Shown: positions 42,079-50,230, counted from the stretch's first letter. The stretch is 64,000 bases of DNA from Pseudomonas sp. TH43 (GCF_016650635.1 NZ_JAEKFI010000004.1:2278501-2342500), one strand, 5' to 3'. The notes: generated by a model from the letters alone, not told the origin. A program made the numbers and translations.

Positions 42079-42267
42079 TCAGGCGTCGGGCGCCTGATCT
42101 TTCGGTGCTTCAGTTGCATCAACATCATCTTCCGTTGCCACTTCACCCTCAGGGTTCAGTGCTGCTTCTTCAGCGGTTTGTTTCTTGCGCTGAAGTTTTT
42201 CCTCTTTCTTCTGTTCCTTTGCCAAGTCGCGTTGACGTTTGGCGAAGGAGTAATTGGGTTTGGCCAT
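42079..42267 (-). CDS. Small highly charged hypothetical protein
   Basis: 62 residues: a basic front half (NYSFAKRQRDLAKEQKKEEKLQRKKQ) likely helical, and an acidic, Ala/Pro-rich tail (EGEVATEDDVDATEAPKDQ). The sequence before the ATG (TAGAGGATCGCC on the minus strand) includes an AGAGGAT ribosome site. Similar small proteins occur in other pseudomonads as far as I recall, but no function is known. It is monocistronic. Confidence 0.7.
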   Translation of the reverse strand: MAKPNYSFAKRQRDLAKEQKKEEKLQRKKQTAEEAALNPEGEVATEDDVDATEAPKDQAPDA

Positions 42268-42335
42268 GGGCGATCCTCTAGGGTCGAAGGTGAGGTTGAG
42301 CGGCGCGTATTCTGCCCTGTATCGACGTCAGAGGG

Positions 42336-42923
42336 TTAACCGGGTTTTTGGTCGACCCACTTTGGCGTGACGGTCGGCTTCCAGTTATCCAAGGCATCGA
42401 GCAGCGTTTGCGGCGATTCGCTCACTTGCAGCATGTCACGGTGTGGCGCGCGAACGAAGCCTTCGCCGACGATATGGTCGAGAAATGCGGTGAGTTTGCT
42501 GTAGAAACCGTTCACTTCCAGCAAGCCCAACGGCTTGCCGTGATAGCCGAGCTGGCCCCAGGTCCAGACTTCAAACAGCTCTTCGAGCGTGCCGAGGCCG
42601 CCGGGCAGCGCGATAAACGCATCGCTGAGTTCGGCCATCCGCGCCTTGCGCGCATGCATGCCATCGACCACTTCCAGGCGTGTCAGGCTTTTGTGGCCGA
42701 TTTCCTTGTCCATCAGGCTTTGCGGAATGATGCCGATCACTTCACCGCCAGCGGCTAATGCCGCATCGGCAACGATACCCATCAAACCCACGGCGCCACC
42801 GCCGTAGACTAGGGTCAGCTTGCGCTCGGCGAGCGCCCGGCCAAGGGCGACGGCCGCTTCGGTATACGCCGGAACAGTGCCAGCGTTGGCACCACAAAAT
42901 ACACACACGGATTTCAGAGACAT
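42336..42923 (-). CDS. LOG family protein (nucleoside 5'-monophosphate phosphoribohydrolase)
   Basis: 195 residues from ATG 42923 (MSLKSVCVFCGANAG), with AGGAGGAAGGC directly upstream; the longer frame to 43040 includes unsupported sequence. The LOG signature is complete: MHARKARMAELSDAFIALPG and GGLGTLEELFEVWTW (PGGxGTxxE). Members release ribose 5-phosphate from cytokinin-type or purine nucleotides. Its role in Pseudomonas is not established. Confidence 0.92.
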   Translation of the reverse strand: MSLKSVCVFCGANAGTVPAYTEAAVALGRALAERKLTLVYGGGAVGLMGIVADAALAAGGEVIGIIPQSLMDKEIGHKSLTRLEVVDGMHARKARMAELSDAFIALPGGLGTLEELFEVWTWGQLGYHGKPLGLLEVNGFYSKLTAFLDHIVGEGFVRAPHRDMLQVSESPQTLLDALDNWKPTVTPKWVDQKPG

Positions 42924-42981
42924 GCCTTCCTCCTGGGTCAATCCGTCACAGGGTAATGGCTGGCACGCCTTGATCCAAGGG

Positions 42982-43071
42982 CTAAACTTCGCGCTTGGGC
43001 ATTTCGCAGGTGCCGCTGGCACCACAGGCATACGCGGCAAGCAGGCTGCACAACAGGCCGTTAAAGATCAT
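42982..43071 (-). CDS. Possible very small membrane protein upstream of the LOG gene
   Basis: A 29-codon open frame, MIFNGLLCSLLAAYACGASG followed by TCEMPKREV, with GGAGTG 8 bases before its ATG and a stop 59 bases before the LOG start. The hydrophobic N-terminus and three cysteines look peptide-like. Too short to be certain; conservation would have to decide. Confidence 0.3.
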   Translation of the reverse strand: MIFNGLLCSLLAAYACGASGTCEMPKREV

Positions 43072-43165
43072 CACTGGCACTCCGTCTCAAGGGGATGCGC
43101 CGATCATAGGTTCTGCTGGTTGATCTGGCCGTTAGATTGTGTCGATGAGTGTCATAGCCTGAAAG

Positions 43166-43191
43166 TTGTATACAATTTTTGACTCAAGTCA
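43166..43191 (+). promoter_or_regulatory. Two adjacent palindromes upstream of azurin
   Basis: TTGTATACAA (43166-43175) is a perfect 10-base palindrome and TGACTCAAGTCA (43180-43191) has perfect TGACT/AGTCA arms. They are 74-99 bases before the azurin start, a normal operator distance. The first resembles GntR-type operators. No ANR (TTGAT-N4-ATCAA) box was found near them. Confidence 0.5.
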
Positions 43192-43264
43192 TAGGAACTT
43201 GCGAAGATTTCAGGCAGTCTTTCAACCATTAGTGTTTTTGTTAACCCTGCCTTGGAGATTCACC

Positions 43265-43708
43265 ATGTTTTCCAAAGTTGTTGCGGTATCCCTGCTGGCG
43301 CTGGCCAGCAGCCAATTGATGGCTGCCGAGTGCAAAACCACCGTTGACTCCACCGATCAGATGTCCTTCAACACCAAGGAAATCGTGATCGACAAGAGCT
43401 GCAAGACCTTCACCGTCGAACTGACCCACTCCGGCAGCCTGCCGAAGAACGTCATGGGCCATAACCTGGTGATCAGCAAAGAAGCTGACATGCAGCCAAT
43501 CGCCACCGATGGCCTGGCCGCCGGCATCGACAAGAATTACCTGAAAGAAGGCGATGCTCGCATCATCGCCCACACCAAAATCATCGGCGCCAAGGAAACC
43601 GACTCGTTGACCTTCGACGTGGCGAAGATTGCAGATGGCGGCTACGGCTTTTTCTGCTCGTTCCCTGGCCACATCTCGATGATGAAAGGCACCATTACTG
43701 TTAAGTAA
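43265..43708 (+). CDS. azu: Azurin
   Basis: 147 residues from ATG 43265. A signal peptide (MFSKVVAVSLLALASSQLMA) precedes the mature start AECKTTVDSTDQMSFNTK. The type 1 copper ligands are present: His in KNVMGHNLV, and Cys, His and Met in FFCSFPGHISMMKG; the disulfide pair C23/C46 lies near the mature N-terminus. Azurin is a periplasmic electron carrier, linked to nitrite reductase or other redox partners. TTGGAG lies 7 bases before the ATG. Confidence 0.97.
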   Translation: MFSKVVAVSLLALASSQLMAAECKTTVDSTDQMSFNTKEIVIDKSCKTFTVELTHSGSLPKNVMGHNLVISKEADMQPIATDGLAAGIDKNYLKEGDARIIAHTKIIGAKETDSLTFDVAKIADGGYGFFCSFPGHISMMKGTITVK

Positions 43709-43730
43709 TCAGGACCTTCGCGTCATCGTT

Positions 43731-43795
43731 CTTCGCGAGCAGGCTCGCTCCCACAGGTTCACACCGTCAATGTAGGAGCGAGCCTGCTCGCGAAG
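43731..43795. repeat. Family A repeat pair
   Basis: CTTCGCGAGCAGGCTCGCTC... and the inverse ...GAGCGAGCCTGCTCGCGAAG; the right arm has TGTAGGAG instead of TGTGGGAG. Confidence 0.88.
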
Positions 43796-43830
43796 GGGCC
43801 ATCCGCATCAGTGAATGCAATGGCCAAAGA

Positions 43831-43864
43831 AAAGCCCGCTGAGGATCACTCCTCAGCGGGCTTT
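43831..43864. terminator. Bidirectional terminator between azu and nadE
   Basis: AAAGCCCGCTGAGGA-TCAC-TCCTCAGCGGGCTTT, a 15-base perfect stem flanked by A and T runs, between convergent genes. Confidence 0.9.
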
Positions 43865-43880
43865 TTCATTCCATCACCGA

Positions 43881-44708
43881 TTACGGCGCAAACGGCATCA
43901 CGCGTTTGTGGTGGGTCTTGTTGTACGTCGCGACGATGATGTCGAACGCTTCCTGACGTACCGGCTCGCCGTGCAGGAACGCATCGATCTCGGCATACGT
44001 CACACCATGCGACGCTTCGTCCGGTTTGCCCGGGGACAAATCCTCAAGGTCGGCCGTCGGGACTTTCTCGACCAGCGACTCGGGCGCGCCAAAGCTGCGG
44101 GCAATCGCCCGAACCTGGTTTTTCACCAGACCGCTGAGCGGCGCCAGGTCGCAGGCACCATCACCAAATTTGGTGAAGAAGCCCATCACCGCTTCCGCCG
44201 CGTGATCGGTGCCGATCACCAGCCCATGCGCCGCGCCGGCAATGGTGTACTGGGCGACCATGCGCATCCGCGCCTTGGTGTTGCCGAGGACGAAATCCAC
44301 CGACACCGCGTGTTTGCCTTCAAACGCCGCGACTTCGCTGGCCAGCGACTTCACCGCTGGGCCGATGTTGACGGTGTGGCGTTCGTCCGGGGCGATGAAG
44401 TCCACTGAGGCTTGGGCGTCGTGCTCGTCGAACTGGGTTTCGTACGGCAGGCGCACAGCGATGAACTTGTAGCTGTTGTCGCCGCTTTGCTCGCGCAGTT
44501 CACGCATGGCGCGCTGGGCCAGCAGGCCCGCCGTCAGCGAGTCGACGCCGCCGCTGATGCCCAGCACCAGCGTTTTGAGCCCGGAGTTGACCAGGCAATC
44601 CTGAATGAAGGTAATGCGCCGTGCGACTTCGGCCTGCAAGGCCTGGTAGTCGGCGAACGGCGGTTGCACCTTGAGCTGCTGCGCAATCTCACGCTGTACG
44701 GCTTGCAT
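43881..44708 (-). CDS. nadE: Ammonia-dependent NAD+ synthetase
   Basis: 275 residues from ATG 44708, with AAGGAGTG 7 bases upstream on the minus strand. The PP-loop LGISGGVDS (about 48-56) binds ATP; VGTDHAAEAVMGFFTKFGDGACDLAPL and the following YAEIDAFLHG are typical of the short, ammonia-using form without a glutaminase domain. It makes NAD+ from deamido-NAD+. It follows pncB by 4 bases, so the two form a salvage operon from nicotinate. Confidence 0.96.
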   Translation of the reverse strand: MQAVQREIAQQLKVQPPFADYQALQAEVARRITFIQDCLVNSGLKTLVLGISGGVDSLTAGLLAQRAMRELREQSGDNSYKFIAVRLPYETQFDEHDAQASVDFIAPDERHTVNIGPAVKSLASEVAAFEGKHAVSVDFVLGNTKARMRMVAQYTIAGAAHGLVIGTDHAAEAVMGFFTKFGDGACDLAPLSGLVKNQVRAIARSFGAPESLVEKVPTADLEDLSPGKPDEASHGVTYAEIDAFLHGEPVRQEAFDIIVATYNKTHHKRVMPFAP

Positions 44709-44712
44709 GAAT

Positions 44713-45936
44713 TCACTCCTTGCTAGATAGACGGGAATCGGCAGGAACCTGGAAAACATGTCGCAAGTAGGCGACGAAATTCGGGTCTTTGCAGTGGGAC
44801 TTGCCTGGCTCGTCGGAGATCTTCGCCACCGGTTGGCCGTTGCATGCGGTCATTTTAAGCACGATGCTCATCGGTTCAACACCCGGAATGTCACAGGTGA
44901 GGTTGGTGCCGATGCCGAAGCTGACGTTGATCCGACCGTGCAGTGCGCGGAATATCTCCAGCGACTTGGGCAAGGTCAGACTGTCGGAGAACACCAGGGT
45001 CTTGCTCATCGGGTCGATACCGAGCTTGTGATAGTGCGCGATGCATTTTTCGCCCCAGACCACAGGATCCCCGGAATCGTGGCGCAGACCGTCGAAAAGC
45101 TTGGCAAAGAACAGATCGAAATCACCGAGAAAAGCATCGGTGGTGATGCAGTCGGTGAGGGCGATCCCCAGCAAGCCGCGGTATTCGCGGACCCAGCAAT
45201 CAAGCGCGGCGATCTGACTGTCGATCAGCCGCGGGCCGAGTTGCTGGTGAGCCATGATCCATTCATGGGCCATGGTGCCCAGCGGTTTCATGTCCAGTTC
45301 GCGCGACAGGTGGACGTTGCTGGTGCCGACGAAACGGCCGGGGAAATCGTGCTTGAGCACGTTGACCACTTCTTCCTGTACCCGGTAGGAAAACCGCCGG
45401 CGAGTGCCGAAGTCGGCGACTTGCAGTTGCGATAACTCGTCAGCCGAGGCATTGGCGGTCAGCCAGTCGAACTTGCGATAGAGCTGCTCACGCGCCTGTT
45501 CGAGCACGGTTTCGCGGTAGCGATAGCGGTTGCGCACTTCGCTGACGATGGCCAGCAACGGCACTTCGTAGAGAATCACATGCAGCCACGGCCCGCGCAG
45601 ACGGATAAACAGCTCGCCGTTCTCGATGCCGGTGTGCACGTAGCGCAGGTTGAAGCGGAACAGCCCAAGGAAGCGCAGGAAGTCCGGTTTCAGAAAGCTG
45701 ATGCGTTCAAGAAAACTCAGTTGATCGGCGCTCAGACTCAGCTCGGCCAGGCGCTCGATCTGATAGCGGATCTCGGCCAGATACGGACGCAAATCCTCGC
45801 TGTTACGGCAACGGAACTCCCATTCGACTTCGACGTTGGGGTAGTTGTGCAGCACCGCCTGCATCATTGTCAGTTTGTAGAAGTCGGTGTCGAGCAGGTT
45901 CTGCACGATGCGATCGGCAAACACACTCTCGCTCAT
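44713..45936 (-). CDS. pncB: Nicotinate phosphoribosyltransferase
   Basis: 407 residues. Starts MSESVFADRIVQNLLDTDFYKLTMMQAVLH-like (family beginning) and has EFRCRNSEDLRPY, FGTRRRFSYRVQEEVV, GTSNVHLSRELDMKPLGTMAHEWIMAHQ (the phosphorylated-histidine region) and SFGIGTNLTCD. It converts nicotinate and PRPP to nicotinate mononucleotide, the first salvage step; nadE completes the route downstream. Confidence 0.96.
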   Translation of the reverse strand: MSESVFADRIVQNLLDTDFYKLTMMQAVLHNYPNVEVEWEFRCRNSEDLRPYLAEIRYQIERLAELSLSADQLSFLERISFLKPDFLRFLGLFRFNLRYVHTGIENGELFIRLRGPWLHVILYEVPLLAIVSEVRNRYRYRETVLEQAREQLYRKFDWLTANASADELSQLQVADFGTRRRFSYRVQEEVVNVLKHDFPGRFVGTSNVHLSRELDMKPLGTMAHEWIMAHQQLGPRLIDSQIAALDCWVREYRGLLGIALTDCITTDAFLGDFDLFFAKLFDGLRHDSGDPVVWGEKCIAHYHKLGIDPMSKTLVFSDSLTLPKSLEIFRALHGRINVSFGIGTNLTCDIPGVEPMSIVLKMTACNGQPVAKISDEPGKSHCKDPNFVAYLRHVFQVPADSRLSSKE

Positions 45937-45985
45937 AAAGGGTCTCCAGGTGCGCCGCGCTGTGGCGCGGTCTCAATCGATGGCG

Positions 45986-46240
45986 CTAGTGGCGCATATC
46001 AGTGGTGGGAATTGCCAGCGCTTTTTTGCTTTCAAGTGAAAGATCCTCTGATGCCATACATCTCAGCCCGCAAAACTTAGCTATTTTCGGTTGCGCCTCA
46101 AGCGCGGCTTTAATGACGTGTTCAAGTTGTTCTCCGCTTTTTAAATAATCGGCCAGTAGAGAGTGTTTTGGTATCAGATTGATTTCGACTGCTTTAATCA
46201 AAGCGGCTCTGAGCATTTCCTGGGTGACTATTTTATACAT
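45986..46240 (-). CDS. Hypothetical protein, coupled to the gene upstream
   Basis: 84 residues from ATG 46240 (MYKIVTQEMLRAALIKAVE), with AGGAGG 8 bases upstream, which is a near-ideal ribosome site inside the last codons of the preceding gene; the two genes overlap by 8 bases. Mostly helical. Not recognised. Codon and base use are AT-richer than in core genes. The end, LAIPTTDMRH, is close to pncB (49 bases). Confidence 0.6.
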   Translation of the reverse strand: MYKIVTQEMLRAALIKAVEINLIPKHSLLADYLKSGEQLEHVIKAALEAQPKIAKFCGLRCMASEDLSLESKKALAIPTTDMRH

Positions 46241-46502
46241 GAATGATGCCTCCTTTGAAGGTGATCTGTTCCAGTGTGTCAACGCCGTCCTGAAGTAGCA
46301 CGTAAGCTGGAAGTATTAATTTGTAAAAATCAGAATCGTTAGTGCCTTTGATGGTGACTAATGTAAAAGCTTCCAAAAGCCCCGCGGATGCGCGAATTCT
46401 GAAACAGGCGTCTTCGAATAATTGATTGGGTGTGGCATGTGAGTCTATGAAGTATGTTGGAGTATTCGTTGCATTTGCTTTTAGGGGGTAAAAGCGATTC
46501 AT
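46233..46502 (-). CDS. Hypothetical protein (DUF3077/DUF6124-like)
   Basis: 89 residues, ATG 46502 with GGAG about 10 bases upstream. The layout (short Pro/Thr-rich lead, TPNQLFEDACFRIRASAGLLEAF, then LLQDGVDTLEQI) resembles the small DUF3077/DUF6124 proteins of pseudomonads; that is a resemblance, not a firm match. It lies in the AT-rich block and forms a pair with the following gene. Confidence 0.6.
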   Translation of the reverse strand: MNRFYPLKANATNTPTYFIDSHATPNQLFEDACFRIRASAGLLEAFTLVTIKGTNDSDFYKLILPAYVLLQDGVDTLEQITFKGGIIHV

Positions 46503-46594
46503 GGGATAAACTCCTTCAGTTTGTTCTGGTCGTGGCGGTTCGAAGAAAGCATGGTTCTTGAGGTTTTATGTTCAGGTTGTTTTGATGTATTGGC

Positions 46595-46627
46595 TGCAAA
46601 GTCATTAGTTGCTTTAATGACTTTGCA
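46595..46627 (-). terminator. Hairpin downstream of the symporter gene
   Basis: TGCAAAGTCATTA and its exact inverse TAATGACTTTGCA with a 7-base loop, 9 bases beyond the symporter stop. The 13-base stem is perfect but AT-rich and there is no T run, so it may stabilise the messenger end more than terminate. Confidence 0.55.
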
Positions 46628-46635
46628 TGCACTAT

Positions 46636-48102
46636 TTAAGTGTTGGCAATCTGTTTGCTGGCGTTCGAAGAAATAAGGGGCTGGCTATGAACGGTTATGA
46701 CTGGGCTGTCATATTGCGGCGGCCAGGCCATAGGATCGATATCCAGATCCAGGAATTTTTTTGAATCGAAAATAGGTCTTTTGATTCCAGCACGACGCTG
46801 TTCATCGTAGTCGCGCACTACACGCATGCTGATTTTGAAGAGCAAGAACATTGCTACCAGATTGACAAGCGCGAGTAGCGTCATGGTGATGTCTGCAAAG
46901 GCCAGAACAGTTGACAGATCTTCGACGGAGCCACAATACACTAATATCAACACCAATCCACGGTACAAGAGCAGCGTTTTCCGAGGTTCACCCAACATGA
47001 ATCGTAGGCTGTTTTCTCCCAAATAATAGTTGTAAAGCATCGCCGTAAATACGAATAGCGCAAGCACGACGCTGATAAACATCTTTCCCCATTCCCCTAC
47101 AACGGCTGCCAGCGAGTTTTGCGCCAGAGTAATCCCGTCCCCTTCAAATCCCGGTTGGTAGAAACCGGATAACAAAATTAGTAGCGCAGTACAGGTGCAG
47201 ATTATGAATGTGTCGATAAAAACACTCAGCGCTTGTACTACACCTTGTGCAACCGGGTGGCCGATCTTCGCTACTGATGCGACATTGGGAGCGCTTCCCA
47301 GTCCTGCCTCATTGGAAAATACGCCGCGTCTCACCCCCATGATAATTGCACTGCCCACCAGCCCACCAAAGGCCTGGTCCAGCCCGAACGCGCTTTTGAT
47401 AATGGTCATGAGCATCGTCGGAACTTGATCGAACTGCAGAACCATCACGTAGGCCGTCACGCCAATGTAGGCCAGTACTTTAATAGGCACCAGAAGGTCA
47501 GCAACTGCCGCTATGCGCTTTATCCCGCCGATGAAAACGATCCCCAACATCAGCGCAAGTGCAAGCCCTGACCAGATCGGCGCCACGCCAAACGCATCTT
47601 TTAGTGAATGTGATACCGCATGCGATTCGAGGCCGTTGATCGCAAACCCAAAGGTCACCAGCAATAGAGCCGCTGCGATCATGCCGAGCCAGCGCTTGTC
47701 CAGACCGTGCTGTATGTACCAGGATGGGCCCCCTCGATAGAGGCCTTTGCCATCGCTACGCTTATAGAGCTGCCCAAGCGTACATTCGAAAAAGCTGCTC
47801 GACATGCCCAAGAGAGCAGTCATCCACATCCAGAACACCGCACCAGGCCCGCCCATGCTTACCGCGATCCCGACGCCGACGATGTTACCCGTGCCGACTC
47901 GCCCGGCAAGGCTGAGCATCAGTGCCTGAAATGAACTCAAGTGAAGGCTGTTGCTGCGCCAACTGCCGTGTAATACGCCAAACATATGGAGGAAATATCT
48001 GAACTGAACAAATCCCGATCGGACAGTGAAATAGCTTCCCAGTCCAAGAACCAAGGGTATTAATACCTTGCCTGACAGAAAGTCATTGATGATGTCTAGC
48101 AT
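46636..48102 (-). CDS. Alanine/glycine:cation symporter family protein (AGCS)
   Basis: 488 residues, start ATG 48102 with AAGGAGCTTTGA upstream. About 10-11 membrane segments. The family signature is visible: LSLAGRVGTGNIVGVGIAVSMGGPGAVFWMW (about 65-95), plus FSNEAGLGSAPNVASVAK (about 265-282), both needed for cation and substrate binding. It takes up a small amino acid with sodium or protons. Base composition is lower in GC than in the core genes. The divergent HTH gene at 48276 is a likely regulator. Confidence 0.92.
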   Translation of the reverse strand: MLDIINDFLSGKVLIPLVLGLGSYFTVRSGFVQFRYFLHMFGVLHGSWRSNSLHLSSFQALMLSLAGRVGTGNIVGVGIAVSMGGPGAVFWMWMTALLGMSSSFFECTLGQLYKRSDGKGLYRGGPSWYIQHGLDKRWLGMIAAALLLVTFGFAINGLESHAVSHSLKDAFGVAPIWSGLALALMLGIVFIGGIKRIAAVADLLVPIKVLAYIGVTAYVMVLQFDQVPTMLMTIIKSAFGLDQAFGGLVGSAIIMGVRRGVFSNEAGLGSAPNVASVAKIGHPVAQGVVQALSVFIDTFIICTCTALLILLSGFYQPGFEGDGITLAQNSLAAVVGEWGKMFISVVLALFVFTAMLYNYYLGENSLRFMLGEPRKTLLLYRGLVLILVYCGSVEDLSTVLAFADITMTLLALVNLVAMFLLFKISMRVVRDYDEQRRAGIKRPIFDSKKFLDLDIDPMAWPPQYDSPVITVHSQPLISSNASKQIANT

Positions 48103-48275
48103 TCAAAGCTCCTTGCTATGTGAAGTGCTGGCGAATTATTGGTGTCGCCAGTCCTGAAGCCTTTCAGGAGCCGTAATATCCAGCCATATTTCCTTCGATG
48201 CAATTTCGCAAGTTGCTCAAATGTGATGCTAGTTGCTGCTATGGTGGGAGCTCCTGAGTTTTTGCTGAGTCATTT

Positions 48276-49085
48276 ATGTGTGAGTTTTTTTCTGCTAACT
48301 TGAAGTTTTTGTGTAGTCACTACATATCTGTCGCGGAAGTCTGTAGGAAAGTTCGTATTAATCGTGGGCAATTCAATAAGTACCTATGTGGGAATAGTAT
48401 GCCCGCGCCTTTTAATCTCAAGCGTATCTGCGATTTTTTTGGTGTGGAAGAGTTTGAGATGCGCCTGCCAAGCGAGCAGTTCATCGCTTTGGTTAGCCTT
48501 AAAACCAGCAAGGCAAGGCTCTTTGATGAAGAAACAGTGTCACAAAGAGTGTTGAGACACCTGCGCAAACAATCCTCTCCAGAACTGATGGCTCACACGG
48601 GTTATTACCACGAGTATTATCACGCGATGACTGAACCCGGTTCTATTCTGTGTTCGCTTGTGCATGTGCGGGAAGAAGGCGGTGACATAGTCTATGAGAG
48701 AAACGAACAGTTACAGATGTCTGGGGTGGAAGGCGCGTTTGAAAGATATCGATATAAAGGTGTTGCTTATTACCTGCGAGATCGAATTTTCCTCGTGGAT
48801 TATGAGTCGTTGACCTCAAACGAGATCAGTCAGACTATTCTTATCCCAAGTTTCAAAAGCTGTATTACACGGCTAAATGGGTTGAAGCTGGGCGTTTCGG
48901 CTGCTGATCATCGAGCTCCTTCCTGTTCAAGAGTTGTCTGGGATTATCTGGGACAGGAAATTGATCGGGTCGCGGCCTATCGTCGTGTCCGGTTGTACAA
49001 AGCTGATGATTGCGCCATTGATGCCGATCTGCGCGCGCGTCTCGCTCAAGCTCAGGTTGTGGATGGCCTGTTTGTGATTGTTTGA
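48276..49085 (+). CDS. Orphan HTH-type regulator divergent from the symporter gene
   Basis: 269 residues. Residues about 5-55 look like a Cro/C1-type helix-turn-helix (ISVAEVCRKVRINRGQFNKYLCGNSMPAPFNLKRICDFFGV). The rest (about 80-269) is not a family I recognise; it contains GYYHEYYHAMTEPGSILCSLVHVREEGGDIVY, with beta character, and could be a ligand-binding domain. The gene is rich in AGA, ATA and TTA codons, unusual for Pseudomonas. It sits 173 bases from the divergent symporter, so control of that gene is inferred. The start is weakly supported: no clear ribosome site precedes ATG 48276. Confidence 0.75.
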   Translation: MCEFFSANLKFLCSHYISVAEVCRKVRINRGQFNKYLCGNSMPAPFNLKRICDFFGVEEFEMRLPSEQFIALVSLKTSKARLFDEETVSQRVLRHLRKQSSPELMAHTGYYHEYYHAMTEPGSILCSLVHVREEGGDIVYERNEQLQMSGVEGAFERYRYKGVAYYLRDRIFLVDYESLTSNEISQTILIPSFKSCITRLNGLKLGVSAADHRAPSCSRVVWDYLGQEIDRVAAYRRVRLYKADDCAIDADLRARLAQAQVVDGLFVIV

Positions 49086-49093
49086 CAAATTTT

Positions 49094-49171
49094 CGTAGGA
49101 GCTGCCGCAGGCTGCGATCTTTTGATGTTGGTTTTGAAGATCAAAAGATCGCAGCCTTCGGCAGCTCCTAC
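49094..49171. repeat. Family B repeat overlapping the end of the LysR gene
   Basis: CGTAGGAGCTGCCGCAGGCT ... AGCCTTCGGCAGCTCCTACA. The right arm supplies the stop codon (CTA on the plus strand at 49168-49170) of the LysR gene. Confidence 0.9.
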
Positions 49172-50067
49172 AGGGGGTTATCAATCTGTTCGAGCATCCA
49201 TTTGACGAAATCCCGCACCTTCGGCACTTCCGCCGCATGCTCGGGGTAGGCCAGGTAATAGGCGTCGGAACTCGGCATTGCATGCTGCCAGGGAATGACC
49301 AGTTTGCCATCGGCCAATTCCTCTTCCACCAGAAACCGTGGCAACAGCGCCACACCGCAGCCTACTTGCGCGGCACGGATGCACATATAAAAGGTTTCGA
49401 AACGCGGGCCGTGGTAGCTGTGTTCGGTGTGATAGCCCTGACTGTCGAACCAGTCGTGCCAGGCTTGCGGGCGCGAGGCGTTTTGCAGCAGGACCAGATC
49501 GGTGAGTTGCGTCGGGTCAGTGAACGGCTGATCGGGCAGGCTGCCGGGCGCGCACACCGGCACCAACTCTTCGCCGAACAACTTCAAACATTCAGTCCCC
49601 GGCCGTGAACCCTGGCCGAAATAGAACGCCAGATCGCTGCGACCTTGCAGCAGATCATCGGCTTCCTGCTCGTTGCACAAATCCAGATGAATCGACGGAT
49701 GACGCAAACGCCAGCCTTTCAGGCGCGGCACCAGCCAGCGGGCACCGAAAGTCGACGGTGTAGAGACACGCAGGACTTCAGTCTCACCGCCGTAGGAACG
49801 CAGGTAATGGGTCGACATTTCCACCTGCGTGAGGATTTTTCGTACTTCCACCAAGTACAAATCTCCAGCAGGCGTCATCTGCAAACGGCGGCGCACGCGG
49901 CGGAACAACAAATGCTGTAGCAACTCTTCAAGCTGTGCGACTTGTTTGCTGACTGCACTCTGGGTCAGGTTCAGCTCCTCGGCGGCGCGGGTGAAGCTCA
50001 GGTGCCGGGTCACGGCCTCGAAGCACTGCAACGCGGTGATCGATGGCAAGTGGCGTTTGTTCAGCAT
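49168..50067 (-). CDS. LysR family transcriptional regulator
   Basis: 299 residues from ATG 50067 (MLNKRHLPSITALQCFEAV); the frame to 50232 overlaps the amaB start and is not used. Winged HTH (HLSFTRAAEELNLTQSAVSKQVAQLE, about 20-45), then a periplasmic-binding-like effector domain with LEDLLQGRSDLAFYF-like and CAPGSLP elements. It is divergent from amaB, 163 bases apart, and is probably the regulator of lysine/pipecolate catabolism, as in P. putida. The stop codon lies in a family B repeat, so the last residues may differ from orthologues. Confidence 0.92.
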   Translation of the reverse strand: MLNKRHLPSITALQCFEAVTRHLSFTRAAEELNLTQSAVSKQVAQLEELLQHLLFRRVRRRLQMTPAGDLYLVEVRKILTQVEMSTHYLRSYGGETEVLRVSTPSTFGARWLVPRLKGWRLRHPSIHLDLCNEQEADDLLQGRSDLAFYFGQGSRPGTECLKLFGEELVPVCAPGSLPDQPFTDPTQLTDLVLLQNASRPQAWHDWFDSQGYHTEHSYHGPRFETFYMCIRAAQVGCGVALLPRFLVEEELADGKLVIPWQHAMPSSDAYYLAYPEHAAEVPKVRDFVKWMLEQIDNPL

Positions 50068-50230
50068 GGCCGATCCTTTTCTTGTCTTTCTATGCCCAGC
50101 ATGAATAAACGGAATGATATCTCGCGTAAAGGTCGTTTGTTGCCTCGCCATTGTGACGCTACAACTAAAGGCCTGCCCGGTCGCGAAAAAGCGCCCGCAC
50201 ACATTCAGTTTTTCGCTTGAGGAGTGACCC

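Noticed and set aside
43731..43795. Terminator of azurin
   Set aside because: The hairpin has no T run and matches family A repeats; the real terminator is the stem at 43831-43864.
45986..46502. Toxin-antitoxin pair
   Set aside because: Gene size and overlap fit, but neither product shows a known toxin or DNA-binding antitoxin motif.
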